NCBI GenBank assembly: GCA_964620345.1
Contig: CAZUHK010000077.1
Coordinates: 1 to 13,802, forward strand
Direction of reading: 5' to 3'
DNA length: 13,802 nucleotides
Origin: CAZUHK01 sp964620345
GTDB taxonomy: Bacteria; Planctomycetota; Phycisphaerae; Phycisphaerales; Zrk34
The notes under the pieces are model-generated. The model worked only from the letters and a program-made list of their open reading frames with translations, searched no databases and was not told where the DNA came from. This document shows, in pieces, positions 6,885 to 13,802 of this stretch. The position numbers were made by a program, and so were the translations under genes. The stretch's first letter is position 1, and the number at the start of each line of letters is the position of its first letter.

Positions 6885-8337
6885 AGCTGATCCCGTCCGA
6901 GATCGGCAGGGCCATGCTGAACGTGCTGCCCTTGCCCGGCTCGCTGTCGACGGCCACCCTGCCGCCATGCACTGTTTCGACAATATGCTTGACCAGATTG
7001 AGGCCCAGCCCGGTGCCCTTGGCGATCTTCTTGTGATCCGACACCCGATAAAACTTCTCGAACAGGTGGGGCAGGGCGTCGGGCGGGACGCCCACGCCGG
7101 TGTCGCGCACGCTCACGGTCACCATGCGGCTGTGCTCATCGACGATGGTGTCCACGTCCACCGTGCCGCCCTCGGGCGTGTACTTGATCGCGTTGCCCAC
7201 CAGGTTCAGCAGGGCCTGGTAGACCATGTCCTTGTCGGCGTAGACCTGGTAGTAGAGCGGCGAGCCGGCTTCGTTGAGCGTGATCTGCTTGGCCCGCGCC
7301 TGCGGCTGCATCACGTCCATCACTTCCTTGATCACCGCCGGCAGGGAGATGTGCTCGCGCTGAATCTTCACCACGCCCGACTCGATGCGGCTGATGTTGA
7401 GGATGTTGTCGATCAGCCGCGACAGCCGGTTGGTCTCGCTCTGGATGACGTTGTAGAAATCGGCGCGGGTTTCCTCGTCGTCCGCCTCGCCGTCGACGAG
7501 CATCTCGACGTAGGCCTTGATCGAGCTCAGCGGCGTGCGCAGCTCGTGCGAGACGCTGGAGACGAAGTCGCTCTTCATCTCGCTGATCTCTTTTTCCTTG
7601 GTGATGTCGTGAAGGATCGTCACCACGCCGGCCACCTCGTGCTGGGTGTTGCCCACGCAGCAGAGCGTGACGTCGTAGGTGCGCGACCGGCCGTTGTCGC
7701 GCACGGTGTGCTCGACGTGACGGCGGTTGACCAGGTTGCCGCTCTCGCGCGTGTCCTTGATGAGCTTGACCAGCGACGGATCGGTGATGACGCGATCGAC
7801 CGGCTGATGGCGGGCGTCGTCGACGCCGAACCGCAGCGACTCGCCCGCGGCCTCGTTGGCCAATGCCACCTCGTTGAACGAATCGGTCACGAGCACCGCG
7901 TCGCTCATGGCCTGGAGGATCGCCTCGGCGTGCTGGCGTTCGGCCTCGGTGACGCGGCACTGGATCTCCAGCTCCCGCCGCTCGGCCACGAGCTTATCGT
8001 TCTTCTGACAAAGCTTGCCGAAGGTCTGGTCGACACACCGGGCCAGCGGCGCCATCCAGAAGCGGGGCTTGCCGGATACGCCGCTGAGCTCGCCGCGACC
8101 GTAGGATTCGATGCGATTGCGCAGCCGGCGGATATCGCGCTCCAGCGTGCCGCCGAACACCAGCCAGAACCCCGCGGTGCCGACCGCCGCGACGATCAGT
8201 CCGACCAGCACCGGCATGAGCAGGCCGCCCGACTCCTGCGGCCACAGCCCCAGCCGCGCCCCGGCCGGCAACGCCAGCCCGCAGGCCAGCGCCAGCACGA
8301 AGACCGCCAAGCTCGAAACCTTTCCCACGCCCACCAC
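6883..8337 (-). CDS. membrane-anchored PAS sensor histidine kinase
   Basis: A 484-residue kinase if started at the GTG of 8335-8337. GTGs at 8334 and 8328 are equally possible: an AGGA at 8341-8344 is 3 bases from the first and 6 from the second. No ATG is available without running deep into the preceding gene. Two membrane segments (about 7-30 and 38-62) form a hairpin with almost no periplasmic loop, so the stimulus is probably in the membrane or cytoplasm. A linker of about 65-130 leads to a PAS domain at about 135-245. The HisKA box SVSHELRTPL places the phosphorylated histidine at 264. The catalytic domain shows the N box with Asn382 (NLVGNAIKYTP), the G1 box DTGVGV (412-417), the F box HLFEKFY and the G2 box GTGLGL (441-446). 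All motifs are intact. Its cognate regulator follows after 12 bp. Confidence 0.93.
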   Translation of the reverse strand: MVGVGKVSSLAVFVLALACGLALPAGARLGLWPQESGGLLMPVLVGLIVAAVGTAGFWLVFGGTLERDIRRLRNRIESYGRGELSGVSGKPRFWMAPLARCVDQTFGKLCQKNDKLVAERRELEIQCRVTEAERQHAEAILQAMSDAVLVTDSFNEVALANEAAGESLRFGVDDARHQPVDRVITDPSLVKLIKDTRESGNLVNRRHVEHTVRDNGRSRTYDVTLCCVGNTQHEVAGVVTILHDITKEKEISEMKSDFVSSVSHELRTPLSSIKAYVEMLVDGEADDEETRADFYNVIQSETNRLSRLIDNILNISRIESGVVKIQREHISLPAVIKEVMDVMQPQARAKQITLNEAGSPLYYQVYADKDMVYQALLNLVGNAIKYTPEGGTVDVDTIVDEHSRMVTVSVRDTGVGVPPDALPHLFEKFYRVSDHKKIAKGTGLGLNLVKHIVETVHGGRVAVDSEPGKGSTFSMALPISDGIS

Positions 8338-8381
8338 TGATCCTGCCTGTGTTGAATGCGCTTGCGATCGGCCCTGCGGCG

Positions 8382-9575
8382 CTACGGCGTGACGGTGTCG
8401 ATGCCCGCGAGCAATCGACGGGCGCGGGAGTCGTCGGGATCCAGCCGCACCGCCTGCGCGTACGCCTCGCCTGCCGCGGCGAAGTCGCCGGCCTGCTCCA
8501 GCGCCACGCCCTTGAGGATGTGCGGCAAGGCGCTGTCGGGCGCCAGCTCCGCGGCACGCTCGAACTGATCGATCGCCTGCCCGGTGCGTCCGGCGTGCTG
8601 CGCGTACAGCCCCACCAGCAGGTAGCCCTCGTGACGGTCGGGCGCCAGGGCCACCGCCTGCCGCGCCGCGGTCCGCACGCGCGACACGTCGCCCACGATC
8701 CACGCCACCTGACCCAGCCGCACCCACGCATCCACGTCGGTCGGCTCGGACTCGGTCAGCTCCAGGTAGATCGTCCGGGCCTTGTGCGGCTGGTCGGTCG
8801 CCTGGTAGCAGTCGGCCAGCGCCTTGGTCAGGCCGCGCCGATCGCGGTGGTCCTTGTGCTCCATCAGTTGCTTAAGGTGAAGGATCGCCTCGCCGTGCTT
8901 GCCCGCGGCGTACTCGGCCATCGCGAGCTGCTCGAGCACGTGCGGGTCGTCCGGCGAAAGCAGGTACGCCTCGCGGAACATCGACAGCGCCTCTTCGAGC
9001 TTGCGCTGCTTCATCAGGATGCGGGCGATCGAGACGCGCATCGCCGCGTTGTGCTCGAAGTAGACCAGCTTCTCGCGCAGCCGCTCGATGGCGCGGTCAT
9101 CCCGGCCGAGCTTCACGAGCATCTCGCCCACCGCGAGCAACGGCATGACCTGGTCGGGCTGGGTCTGGAAGGCGATGTCGTAGGCCTCCAGCGCCTTGTC
9201 GTACTGCTGCCAGCGCTGCAGGACGACGCCGAGGTAATAGTGGGCGTCGGCGTGGGCCGCGTCGTTCTCGATGGCGATCTCGAGGTGGCGGTAGGCCCGC
9301 TCCAGCTCGCCCTTCTCCATGGCGATGCGCGCCGACAGCACGTGGTAGCGCGGCGTGTCGGGCGAGGCGGACAGCGTCTGCTCCATGGTGCGCTGGGCCT
9401 TGTCCAGGTCGCCGGTCTCGAACTGCTGCACCGCCAGGCCGTAGGTGATCCCGGTGCGCGCCGCGTTCCAGCGGTCCAGCGCCGCGGTCTTGTTTTCCTT
9501 GTGGCCCGGCGAGCAGGCCGCGATCGACAACGCGCCGACCGCCACGAGCGTGAGTTTGATGATGCGATGCGTCAT
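8382..9575 (-). CDS. TPR-repeat lipoprotein, candidate secretin pilotin
   Basis: A 397-residue lipoprotein. The start at 9575 is preferred over an upstream in-frame ATG at 9620 because it has a GAGGG ribosome-binding site and gives a canonical lipoprotein signal: MTHRIIKLTL, then a hydrophobic stretch ending in the lipobox IAAC with Cys21 as the lipidation site. The remainder is nearly all tetratricopeptide repeats (about ten degenerate units from residue 45 to the end), recognisable by repeated A...G....A...Y..A.....P patterns such as AHADAHYYLGVVLQ and VDAWVRLGQVAW. The gene follows the secretin gene by 41 bp. TPR lipoproteins next to secretins (PilF/PilW) help the pore reach and assemble in the outer membrane; this is an inference here, and the protein is longer than PilF, which has about six repeats. 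Confidence 0.85.
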   Translation of the reverse strand: MTHRIIKLTLVAVGALSIAACSPGHKENKTAALDRWNAARTGITYGLAVQQFETGDLDKAQRTMEQTLSASPDTPRYHVLSARIAMEKGELERAYRHLEIAIENDAAHADAHYYLGVVLQRWQQYDKALEAYDIAFQTQPDQVMPLLAVGEMLVKLGRDDRAIERLREKLVYFEHNAAMRVSIARILMKQRKLEEALSMFREAYLLSPDDPHVLEQLAMAEYAAGKHGEAILHLKQLMEHKDHRDRRGLTKALADCYQATDQPHKARTIYLELTESEPTDVDAWVRLGQVAWIVGDVSRVRTAARQAVALAPDRHEGYLLVGLYAQHAGRTGQAIDQFERAAELAPDSALPHILKGVALEQAGDFAAAGEAYAQAVRLDPDDSRARRLLAGIDTVTP

Positions 9576-9581
9576 GGGTGT

Positions 9582-9587
9582 CCCTCT
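9582..9587 (-). promoter_or_regulatory. ribosome-binding site of the TPR lipoprotein gene
   Basis: On the minus strand AGAGGG lies 6 bases before the ATG at 9575. It decides this start over the in-frame ATG at 9620, which would put 15 extra hydrophilic residues before the signal peptide. Confidence 0.7.
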
Positions 9588-9616
9588 TGGATGTTCTTTC
9601 TCGTGCGTCACGTGCG

Positions 9617-12016
9617 TCACTTGGTCTGGGCCGCGTCGTCCACGTCCACCGAGGTGGTCGCGTCGGCCGGGGCGTCTTGCCCGTCGGCGGGCTGGGCCTG
9701 CGCCTCGGCGTTGGCGTCCGCGTCGTCGCCGAACCAGGCGTCGAAGTCATCGTGCGGATCCCAATCGCCTTCGTCGGCCACGGCGTCATCGACCGGGTTG
9801 TCGAAGGACTGGATCGTGTTCCGCAGAACCTCCACCAAGGCGCCGCCCTGCTGTGGATCCGCTTGTGCCGGATCGGCCGCGACGGCCTCATCACTCGACG
9901 GCTCGGTGCCATCGGCCTCGGCCGCACTCGCCGGCTCGGCTTCGGCGCTCTTACCGTCAGGCCCATCGGCATCGGCGGCGGCCGGCTCGATGGCGGACCG
10001 CTCGGTCGTCACCGGCTCGTCGGTCGCCTCGGCCTGCTCGGTCGCCTCGCTTTGGGGTCGCTCTTCGGCCAGCAAAGTCGTTTCGGATTGGCTGTTGAGA
10101 TCGACGCTCACGGGCGCGACGTCGCGGGGTGCGGCGTCGGCCGGCTGGGCTTCGACTTGAACCGGGGCGATCTCGGCGGCGGGCGCCTGGGCCGCGCCGT
10201 CGGCCGGGGGTTTACCGGTCAGCGGCTCATCGTCGCTCGCCGGCTTGCTCGGACGCGGGTCGGGCCGCGTCGGCCTCGCCCGCTCATCGTCGCGGCGGCG
10301 CTCGGTGGCGCGCTCGACCATCAGGTCCACCGCATCGCTCATCAGCGACCGCCCGGGCCAGTAAGCACGCTGGCCGGTGAGCTTCTCCTTGAGGCGGCGG
10401 ACTTCGATCTGCTGCGAATCCAGGCCCAGGGCCAGGTCCACCTCGTACAGCGCGGTGTCCGAATCGTTGTTTTCCAGGGCCTGCAGCGCGTCGCGCATGT
10501 GGGCGGCGGTCATCTTGGAGCGGCTCCAGGGCAGCAGCCCCTCGCGAGCGCCGATGCGCGCCATCTCCACGCCGTCCTTCGCGCTGTCGCCCGCGGCGTA
10601 CAGCGCCTTGTCGCGCACGATGTGCGGGGTGATCAGGAAGATCACCTCGGCGCGGCTCATGGTGTCGTCCTTGCCCTTGAACGCGGCGCCGGCGATGGGG
10701 ACGTCGCCCAGCAACGGGATCTGGTCGCGGGCGATGGTCGTCTCTTCCTTGAACAGCCCGCCGAGCACGACCGTCTGGCCGTCGCGGACCATCACGTTGG
10801 TGGTCAGTTCCTGCGTGATCTCATCGGGGATGGTGACCGCGGAGGTGTCGGTGCCGGGCACGACATCGCGGATGCGCGCCGAGCTGATCTGCGGGCGCAG
10901 CTCGAGGCGGACGTAGCCATCGTCAGACACGAACGGCCGCAGCGTGAGCTGGGTGCCGGTGTCAAGGAACTCGACGGTCTGCGTCGTCGCGGTCGCGGTG
11001 GCGGTGGTCGAGAGGTAACCGATCTTTTCACCGATCAGCACATCGGCCTTCTGCCGGTTGAGCGCCAGCAGCTTGGGATTGGCCACGATGGTGGTGTCGG
11101 TGACGCTGTCGAGGGCGCGGATGAAGGCGGCGACGTTGTTGGTCACCACGCCCACCTTCAGCCCGCCCTGGCCGCTGGCGACGTTGCCCACGCCGCTGGT
11201 GATCGCGGCGGTCGTGTCGGCCGGCTGCACCGTGCCGTTGATCAGGTCGGTCACCGCATTGAGCGGGTTGGCGAACGCATCGACCGCGAGGTTGGTCAGG
11301 ATCGAGAAGTCCACGCCGAACGCATTGTTCTCGGTCACGTCGGCCTTGAGGATCGTCGCCTCGACCAGCACCTGCTTGGGCCGCGTGTCCAGCGTCTCGA
11401 CGATCTTGAGAATCTCGTCGATGTTCTCCTGGTAATCCCGAACGACCATCGTATCGGAATGGGCGTAGCTGTTGGCCCCGCCGTCGGACAGCGTCGGCTG
11501 GAACCCGACCGAGACGTTGCCCGAGATCGCGATCGACCCGGCGCTCGAAAGCAGCGGCGTGACGAACGTCGAAGCGTCGGACGCGGTGATGTAGTTGAGC
11601 TTCACCACGCGATAGGCGAGCTTGCGTTCGGCCTGTTCGATCTGCCGAAGCTCCTCGAGCGTGTAGATGTAGATGAAATCGCCCTTCTCCTTGTACCCGC
11701 TGCCGTTCTGCTGAAGGATGGCGTCGAGCGCTTCGTAGAAGGTCACGTCGTACAGATTGGCCGTGACCTTGCCCTCGACCTTGGGGCTGGGCACGATGTT
11801 GCGCTTGGCCTGGATGCTCAGCAGTTGCAGCACCTGGGACAGGTCGGTGTTCTGCACGTTGAGCGAGACGGTGTCGTAGTCGGTGACGCTCACGCCCTCT
11901 TCGAGCGTCGCCGGCCGATCGTCGTCCTGCGGCGCCCCGATTGCCGAGACACTACAAACGGACCCCGCGGCCATAAAAAAAGCTGCGGTCCACATGGGGA
12001 TTGACTGAAGATGCAT
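9617..12016 (-). CDS. pilQ: secretin (PilQ/GspD family) with long acidic C-terminal tail
   Basis: A 799-residue outer-membrane pore protein. A signal peptide covers about residues 1-28 (MHLQSIPMWTAAFFMAAGSV and a small-residue cleavage region); an internal Met8 is an alternative start. Residues about 48-118 match the secretin/TonB short N-terminal domain (LNVQNTDLSQVLQLLSIQAK, then DVTFYEALDAIL). An N1-type domain lies at about 133-212. The secretin core runs from about 213 to 468, with VLVEATILK, VVANPKLL-like VANPKLLALN and the closing VMVRDGQTVVLGGLF...IPLLGDVPIAG...VIFLITPHIV. After the core come a short helical part (about 500-550) and roughly 240 residues rich in Ala, Asp, Glu, Pro that look disordered. 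Neighbouring pilN/pilO-like genes favour a pilus-type secretin, but gspD is a fair alternative name. Confidence 0.94.
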   Translation of the reverse strand: MHLQSIPMWTAAFFMAAGSVCSVSAIGAPQDDDRPATLEEGVSVTDYDTVSLNVQNTDLSQVLQLLSIQAKRNIVPSPKVEGKVTANLYDVTFYEALDAILQQNGSGYKEKGDFIYIYTLEELRQIEQAERKLAYRVVKLNYITASDASTFVTPLLSSAGSIAISGNVSVGFQPTLSDGGANSYAHSDTMVVRDYQENIDEILKIVETLDTRPKQVLVEATILKADVTENNAFGVDFSILTNLAVDAFANPLNAVTDLINGTVQPADTTAAITSGVGNVASGQGGLKVGVVTNNVAAFIRALDSVTDTTIVANPKLLALNRQKADVLIGEKIGYLSTTATATATTQTVEFLDTGTQLTLRPFVSDDGYVRLELRPQISSARIRDVVPGTDTSAVTIPDEITQELTTNVMVRDGQTVVLGGLFKEETTIARDQIPLLGDVPIAGAAFKGKDDTMSRAEVIFLITPHIVRDKALYAAGDSAKDGVEMARIGAREGLLPWSRSKMTAAHMRDALQALENNDSDTALYEVDLALGLDSQQIEVRRLKEKLTGQRAYWPGRSLMSDAVDLMVERATERRRDDERARPTRPDPRPSKPASDDEPLTGKPPADGAAQAPAAEIAPVQVEAQPADAAPRDVAPVSVDLNSQSETTLLAEERPQSEATEQAEATDEPVTTERSAIEPAAADADGPDGKSAEAEPASAAEADGTEPSSDEAVAADPAQADPQQGGALVEVLRNTIQSFDNPVDDAVADEGDWDPHDDFDAWFGDDADANAEAQAQPADGQDAPADATTSVDVDDAAQTK

Positions 12017-12025
12017 TGGCCCACA

Positions 12026-12030
12026 CTCCT
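12026..12030 (-). promoter_or_regulatory. ribosome-binding site of the secretin gene
   Basis: On the minus strand AGGAG lies 9 bases before the ATG at 12016, within the 71-bp gap that follows the PilP/GspC-like gene. That gap is the longest in the minus-strand run. I saw no clear -10 or -35 element there and only a weak 5-bp hairpin (12040-12055). Confidence 0.65.
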
Positions 12031-12087
12031 GTGATGTTTCCCGCGCGTCGGCGGGTCGGCATGCGCTGGTTCGTCGAGCGTGTTCGG

Positions 12088-12648
12088 TTACATCTCGAGC
12101 ACGACTTCAATTCCGTGTCGAACCAGTGTCACCTGCCGCGTTCTCACTTGCTTGAGTTCGAAACCGCCGATCGTTTCGCCCGGCTCCAGCAGCACGCCGT
12201 TGATCATGGCCCGTGAGGTCTTGCCCAGCAGCGTGCTCTGCAATGTCAGCTTCCGCGACTCGATCAGCACCGAAGCCCGAAGCTGTTGTTCTCTGGTATC
12301 TGCATCGGCCGATGCGGGGTCCGACTTGGGTTGGGGTTGGACGGTTTGTTCGGGTTGTTCGATCCGTTCGTAGAAAGTCGGATCGAAGGCGAACAGGTCG
12401 CGCTCGACCGGGCCGTACATCGGCACCACGACCACGGCCTCATCGGGCCGGTCGAAGCCGGCGGGCGTGTTCGTCGCCTCGTCGGTGGTCTGGGCCGTGG
12501 CGTCGGGGTCGGCCGTCGCGGTGCGCGGCACATCCTTGAGCAGCAGCCGGCCCCACAGCAGCAGCGCCACGGCCAGCAGCGAGATGCCCAGGCCCAGCTT
12601 ACGCTTGTCGGCCAACAGTTCGGTCTTCATCTGCCGCCAGCGACTCAT
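12088..12648 (-). CDS. PilP/GspC-like inner-membrane periplasmic protein
   Basis: A 186-residue bitopic protein: a basic cytoplasmic N-terminus, one membrane segment at about 17-37, a Thr/Ala/Asp-rich linker at about 41-70, a motif VERDLFAFDP (81-90) reminiscent of the RDPF found before the folded domain in PilP and GspC, a second Pro/Gln/Asp-rich linker (about 98-120), and a small beta-rich C-terminal domain (about 122-186: LQSTLLGKTSRAMINGVLL, then GETIGGFELKQVRTRQVTLV). In both families this C-terminal (homology region) domain contacts the secretin periplasmic domains and links inner and outer membrane parts. Position between the pilO-like gene (4-bp overlap) and the secretin gene fits that role. 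Sequence similarity is low, so PilP versus GspC is left open. Confidence 0.75.
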   Translation of the reverse strand: MSRWRQMKTELLADKRKLGLGISLLAVALLLWGRLLLKDVPRTATADPDATAQTTDEATNTPAGFDRPDEAVVVVPMYGPVERDLFAFDPTFYERIEQPEQTVQPQPKSDPASADADTREQQLRASVLIESRKLTLQSTLLGKTSRAMINGVLLEPGETIGGFELKQVRTRQVTLVRHGIEVVLEM

Positions 12649-13190
12649 GAGCGGCCCTCCTGTCCGGGGCTGAAGAACGTCCGCAGGCGTACGGCCGCGT
12701 CGACCGTGCCGCCCTTGTCGGCGTTGCGTTGGATCTGCATCGAATCGACCTGGATCAGCCGCGGCATGTTTTCGATCCGCTCGACGAAGCCGAACACCGC
12801 CGTGCTGGGCCCGGCGAAGGACAGTTCGACCGGCAGTTCGATCACCTCGTCGCGCTTCTGGCTTTCGCGAGTCGAGATGCCCTGGCCGGTGAGCGACGCG
12901 GCCTCGATCTCCAGCGAGAGCTGCCGCAGCACGCCGGCGACTTCGGCCGAGGCGGGGATATCCTTGTTGTTCATCGCGCTGCGGGCACGAAGCTGGTCGA
13001 CGCGGTGAGCCAGTTGCGCCAGCCCGTCGGTCCGGCCACGGGTGATGCCCAGCTCCTTTTCGCCCGTGGCGATCTGCTGGCGCGTCCGCTGGATGTCGCG
13101 CATCAGCGGCCACCAGGCCAGCGCCGCGTAAACGGCCACGGCGATCGCGATGATCGACGCCAAGCGAACCTGCGACTTACTCGCCCGCAT
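12645..13190 (-). CDS. pilO: PilO/GspM-like pilus alignment protein
   Basis: A 181-residue inner-membrane protein with one N-terminal membrane segment (about 10-28, after MRASKSQVRL), a periplasmic coiled coil (about 30-72) and a C-terminal alpha/beta domain (about 82-175) containing LPVELSFAGPSTAVFGFVE and RLIQVDSMQIQ, the pattern of the ferredoxin-like fold in PilO (a strand, then a helix with F..F...IE, then a strand). PilO pairs with PilN to form the periplasmic ring between platform and secretin. The gene overlaps the pilN-like gene by 14 bp and the PilP/GspC-like gene by 4 bp, indicating a tightly coupled unit. GspM is an alternative name. Confidence 0.85.
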   Translation of the reverse strand: MRASKSQVRLASIIAIAVAVYAALAWWPLMRDIQRTRQQIATGEKELGITRGRTDGLAQLAHRVDQLRARSAMNNKDIPASAEVAGVLRQLSLEIEAASLTGQGISTRESQKRDEVIELPVELSFAGPSTAVFGFVERIENMPRLIQVDSMQIQRNADKGGTVDAAVRLRTFFSPGQEGRS

Positions 13191-13802
13191 GGGCCACCTC
13201 CTGGTCGGCCAGCTCGACGCGGTAATCCCGGTCCAGCGGCACCTGCATGTGAATCTCGAACTGGCGGGTGATCGCGTCGTCCATCGTGACCTGACGCGAG
13301 TGCATCATCTTCACGTCGCGGAACAAGCTGCTGCCGGCCAGGCGGCCGACGTAGTTGGCGATCTCCACGTTCGACGGCGCCGTGCCGCGGACGATGATGT
13401 TGACCCGCTCGTGCGATTCGACGCGCGTGACGGGTCGGCCCGACGAATCGGTCTGGCCGGGCACGTTGATCGTCTCGCGCACCGTCGCGACCTTCGCCTC
13501 CAGGTCCTTGAGGAACACCGGCTCGGGCGTGAGCGCGGCCAGGGCGCTGTTGATCTGATGGAAGCCGATCGGCCGGGCGATCTGGTCGTACACGCGAAGC
13601 TGGCGGCTGAGCAACTGCTCGACCTGCTGCAGCTTGCTCACCTCGGTGAGCTGGCCCCGGGCGGCGTCGAGCTGGCCTTGCAGGGCCGTGGCCTGCAGCC
13701 GCAGGCCGTCGCGCTGCTGTTTGGTCACCGCCCACAGCGCGAGCATGCCCGCCAGCAGCACGACCATCAGCACGACCTGCCGCTCGACCCCGCGGCGGCG
13801 GC
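13177..13802 (-). CDS. pilN: PilN/GspL-like inner-membrane protein (5' truncated by window)
   Basis: The frame stays open to the right window edge, with the last visible upstream codons reading an Arg-rich RRRGVERQV directly before a hydrophobic segment (LMVVLLAGMLALWAV), as in PilN, where a short basic cytoplasmic tail precedes the single membrane helix. The GTG at 13771 is therefore probably internal and the start lies beyond the window. A coiled coil (ALQGQLDAARGQLTEVSKLQ and on) leads to a ferredoxin-like domain with INSALAALTPEPVFLKDLEA and, later, SNVEIANYVGRLAGSSLF, both typical of PilN. About 207 residues are present, which is most of a normal PilN. It overlaps the pilO-like gene by 14 bp. 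A pilM gene would be expected just upstream, outside the window. Confidence 0.85.
   Translation of the reverse strand, partial: RRRGVERQVVLMVVLLAGMLALWAVTKQQRDGLRLQATALQGQLDAARGQLTEVSKLQQVEQLLSRQLRVYDQIARPIGFHQINSALAALTPEPVFLKDLEAKVATVRETINVPGQTDSSGRPVTRVESHERVNIIVRGTAPSNVEIANYVGRLAGSSLFRDVKMMHSRQVTMDDAITRQFEIHMQVPLDRDYRVELADQEVAHAGE

Noticed and set aside
6460..8340. Plus-strand open frame opposite the kinase and regulator genes
   Set aside because: It spans two well-defined minus-strand genes, has no motif, and shows the biased composition expected of antisense frames in GC-rich DNA.
8338..8727. N-terminal extension of the histidine kinase into the preceding gene
   Set aside because: The frame is open upstream but overlaps the TPR coding sequence and yields low-complexity residues; a GTG start near 8337 directly precedes the first membrane segment.
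9578..12004. Plus-strand open frame of about 800 codons opposite the secretin
   Set aside because: It is a shadow of the secretin gene with Arg/Gly/His/Asp-rich meaningless sequence; the secretin motifs on the minus strand are unambiguous.
12040..12055. Small hairpin in the gap before the secretin gene
   Set aside because: The stem is only 5 bp with no T tract following, so it is too weak to call a terminator or attenuator.

Overview
The window is GC-rich (roughly two-thirds G+C by eye) and packed with genes, many of them overlapping. Gene content and style (secretin with PilN/PilO-like partners, large signalling modules, a lipoprotein rich in TPRs) fit a Gram-negative environmental bacterium. 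My best guess is a planctomycete, possibly Phycisphaerae, but that is inference from style and not from a marker gene.

Left end, plus strand (1-1375): the 3' part of uvrA (nucleotide excision repair), then a short gene and a nucleotidyltransferase-fold gene that overlap by 62 bp in different frames. These look like an accessory two-gene module, possibly toxin-antitoxin-like. A perfect 10-bp stem hairpin at 1402-1427 lies in the gap between this group and the convergent minus-strand genes and probably terminates both.

Rest of the window, minus strand (1482-13802): one long co-directional run, probably a single operon whose promoter lies beyond the right edge. In transcription order it holds a pilN-like gene (cut by the window edge), a pilO-like gene, a PilP/GspC-like inner-membrane protein, a secretin with a long acidic tail, a TPR lipoprotein (candidate secretin pilotin), a PAS histidine kinase, a single-domain response regulator, an HD-GYP phosphodiesterase, a STAS anti-sigma-antagonist-like protein, a GspE/PilB ATPase with an N-terminal MshEN-type region, and a GspF/PilC platform protein. 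No gap between genes in this run exceeds 71 bp; several genes overlap by 4 or 14 bp.

Taken together, the run encodes most of a type IV pilus / type II secretion machine: outer-membrane pore, periplasmic alignment proteins, platform and motor. A complete phosphorelay-to-c-di-GMP-to-STAS signalling cassette is inserted between the pore genes and the motor genes. The HD-GYP enzyme can plausibly lower c-di-GMP, and the motor two genes downstream carries a c-di-GMP-sensor-like N-terminus, so a local control circuit on the motor is an attractive hypothesis. No prepilin, prepilin peptidase, PilM or diguanylate cyclase gene lies in the window. I found no tRNA, rRNA, CRISPR array or insertion sequence.
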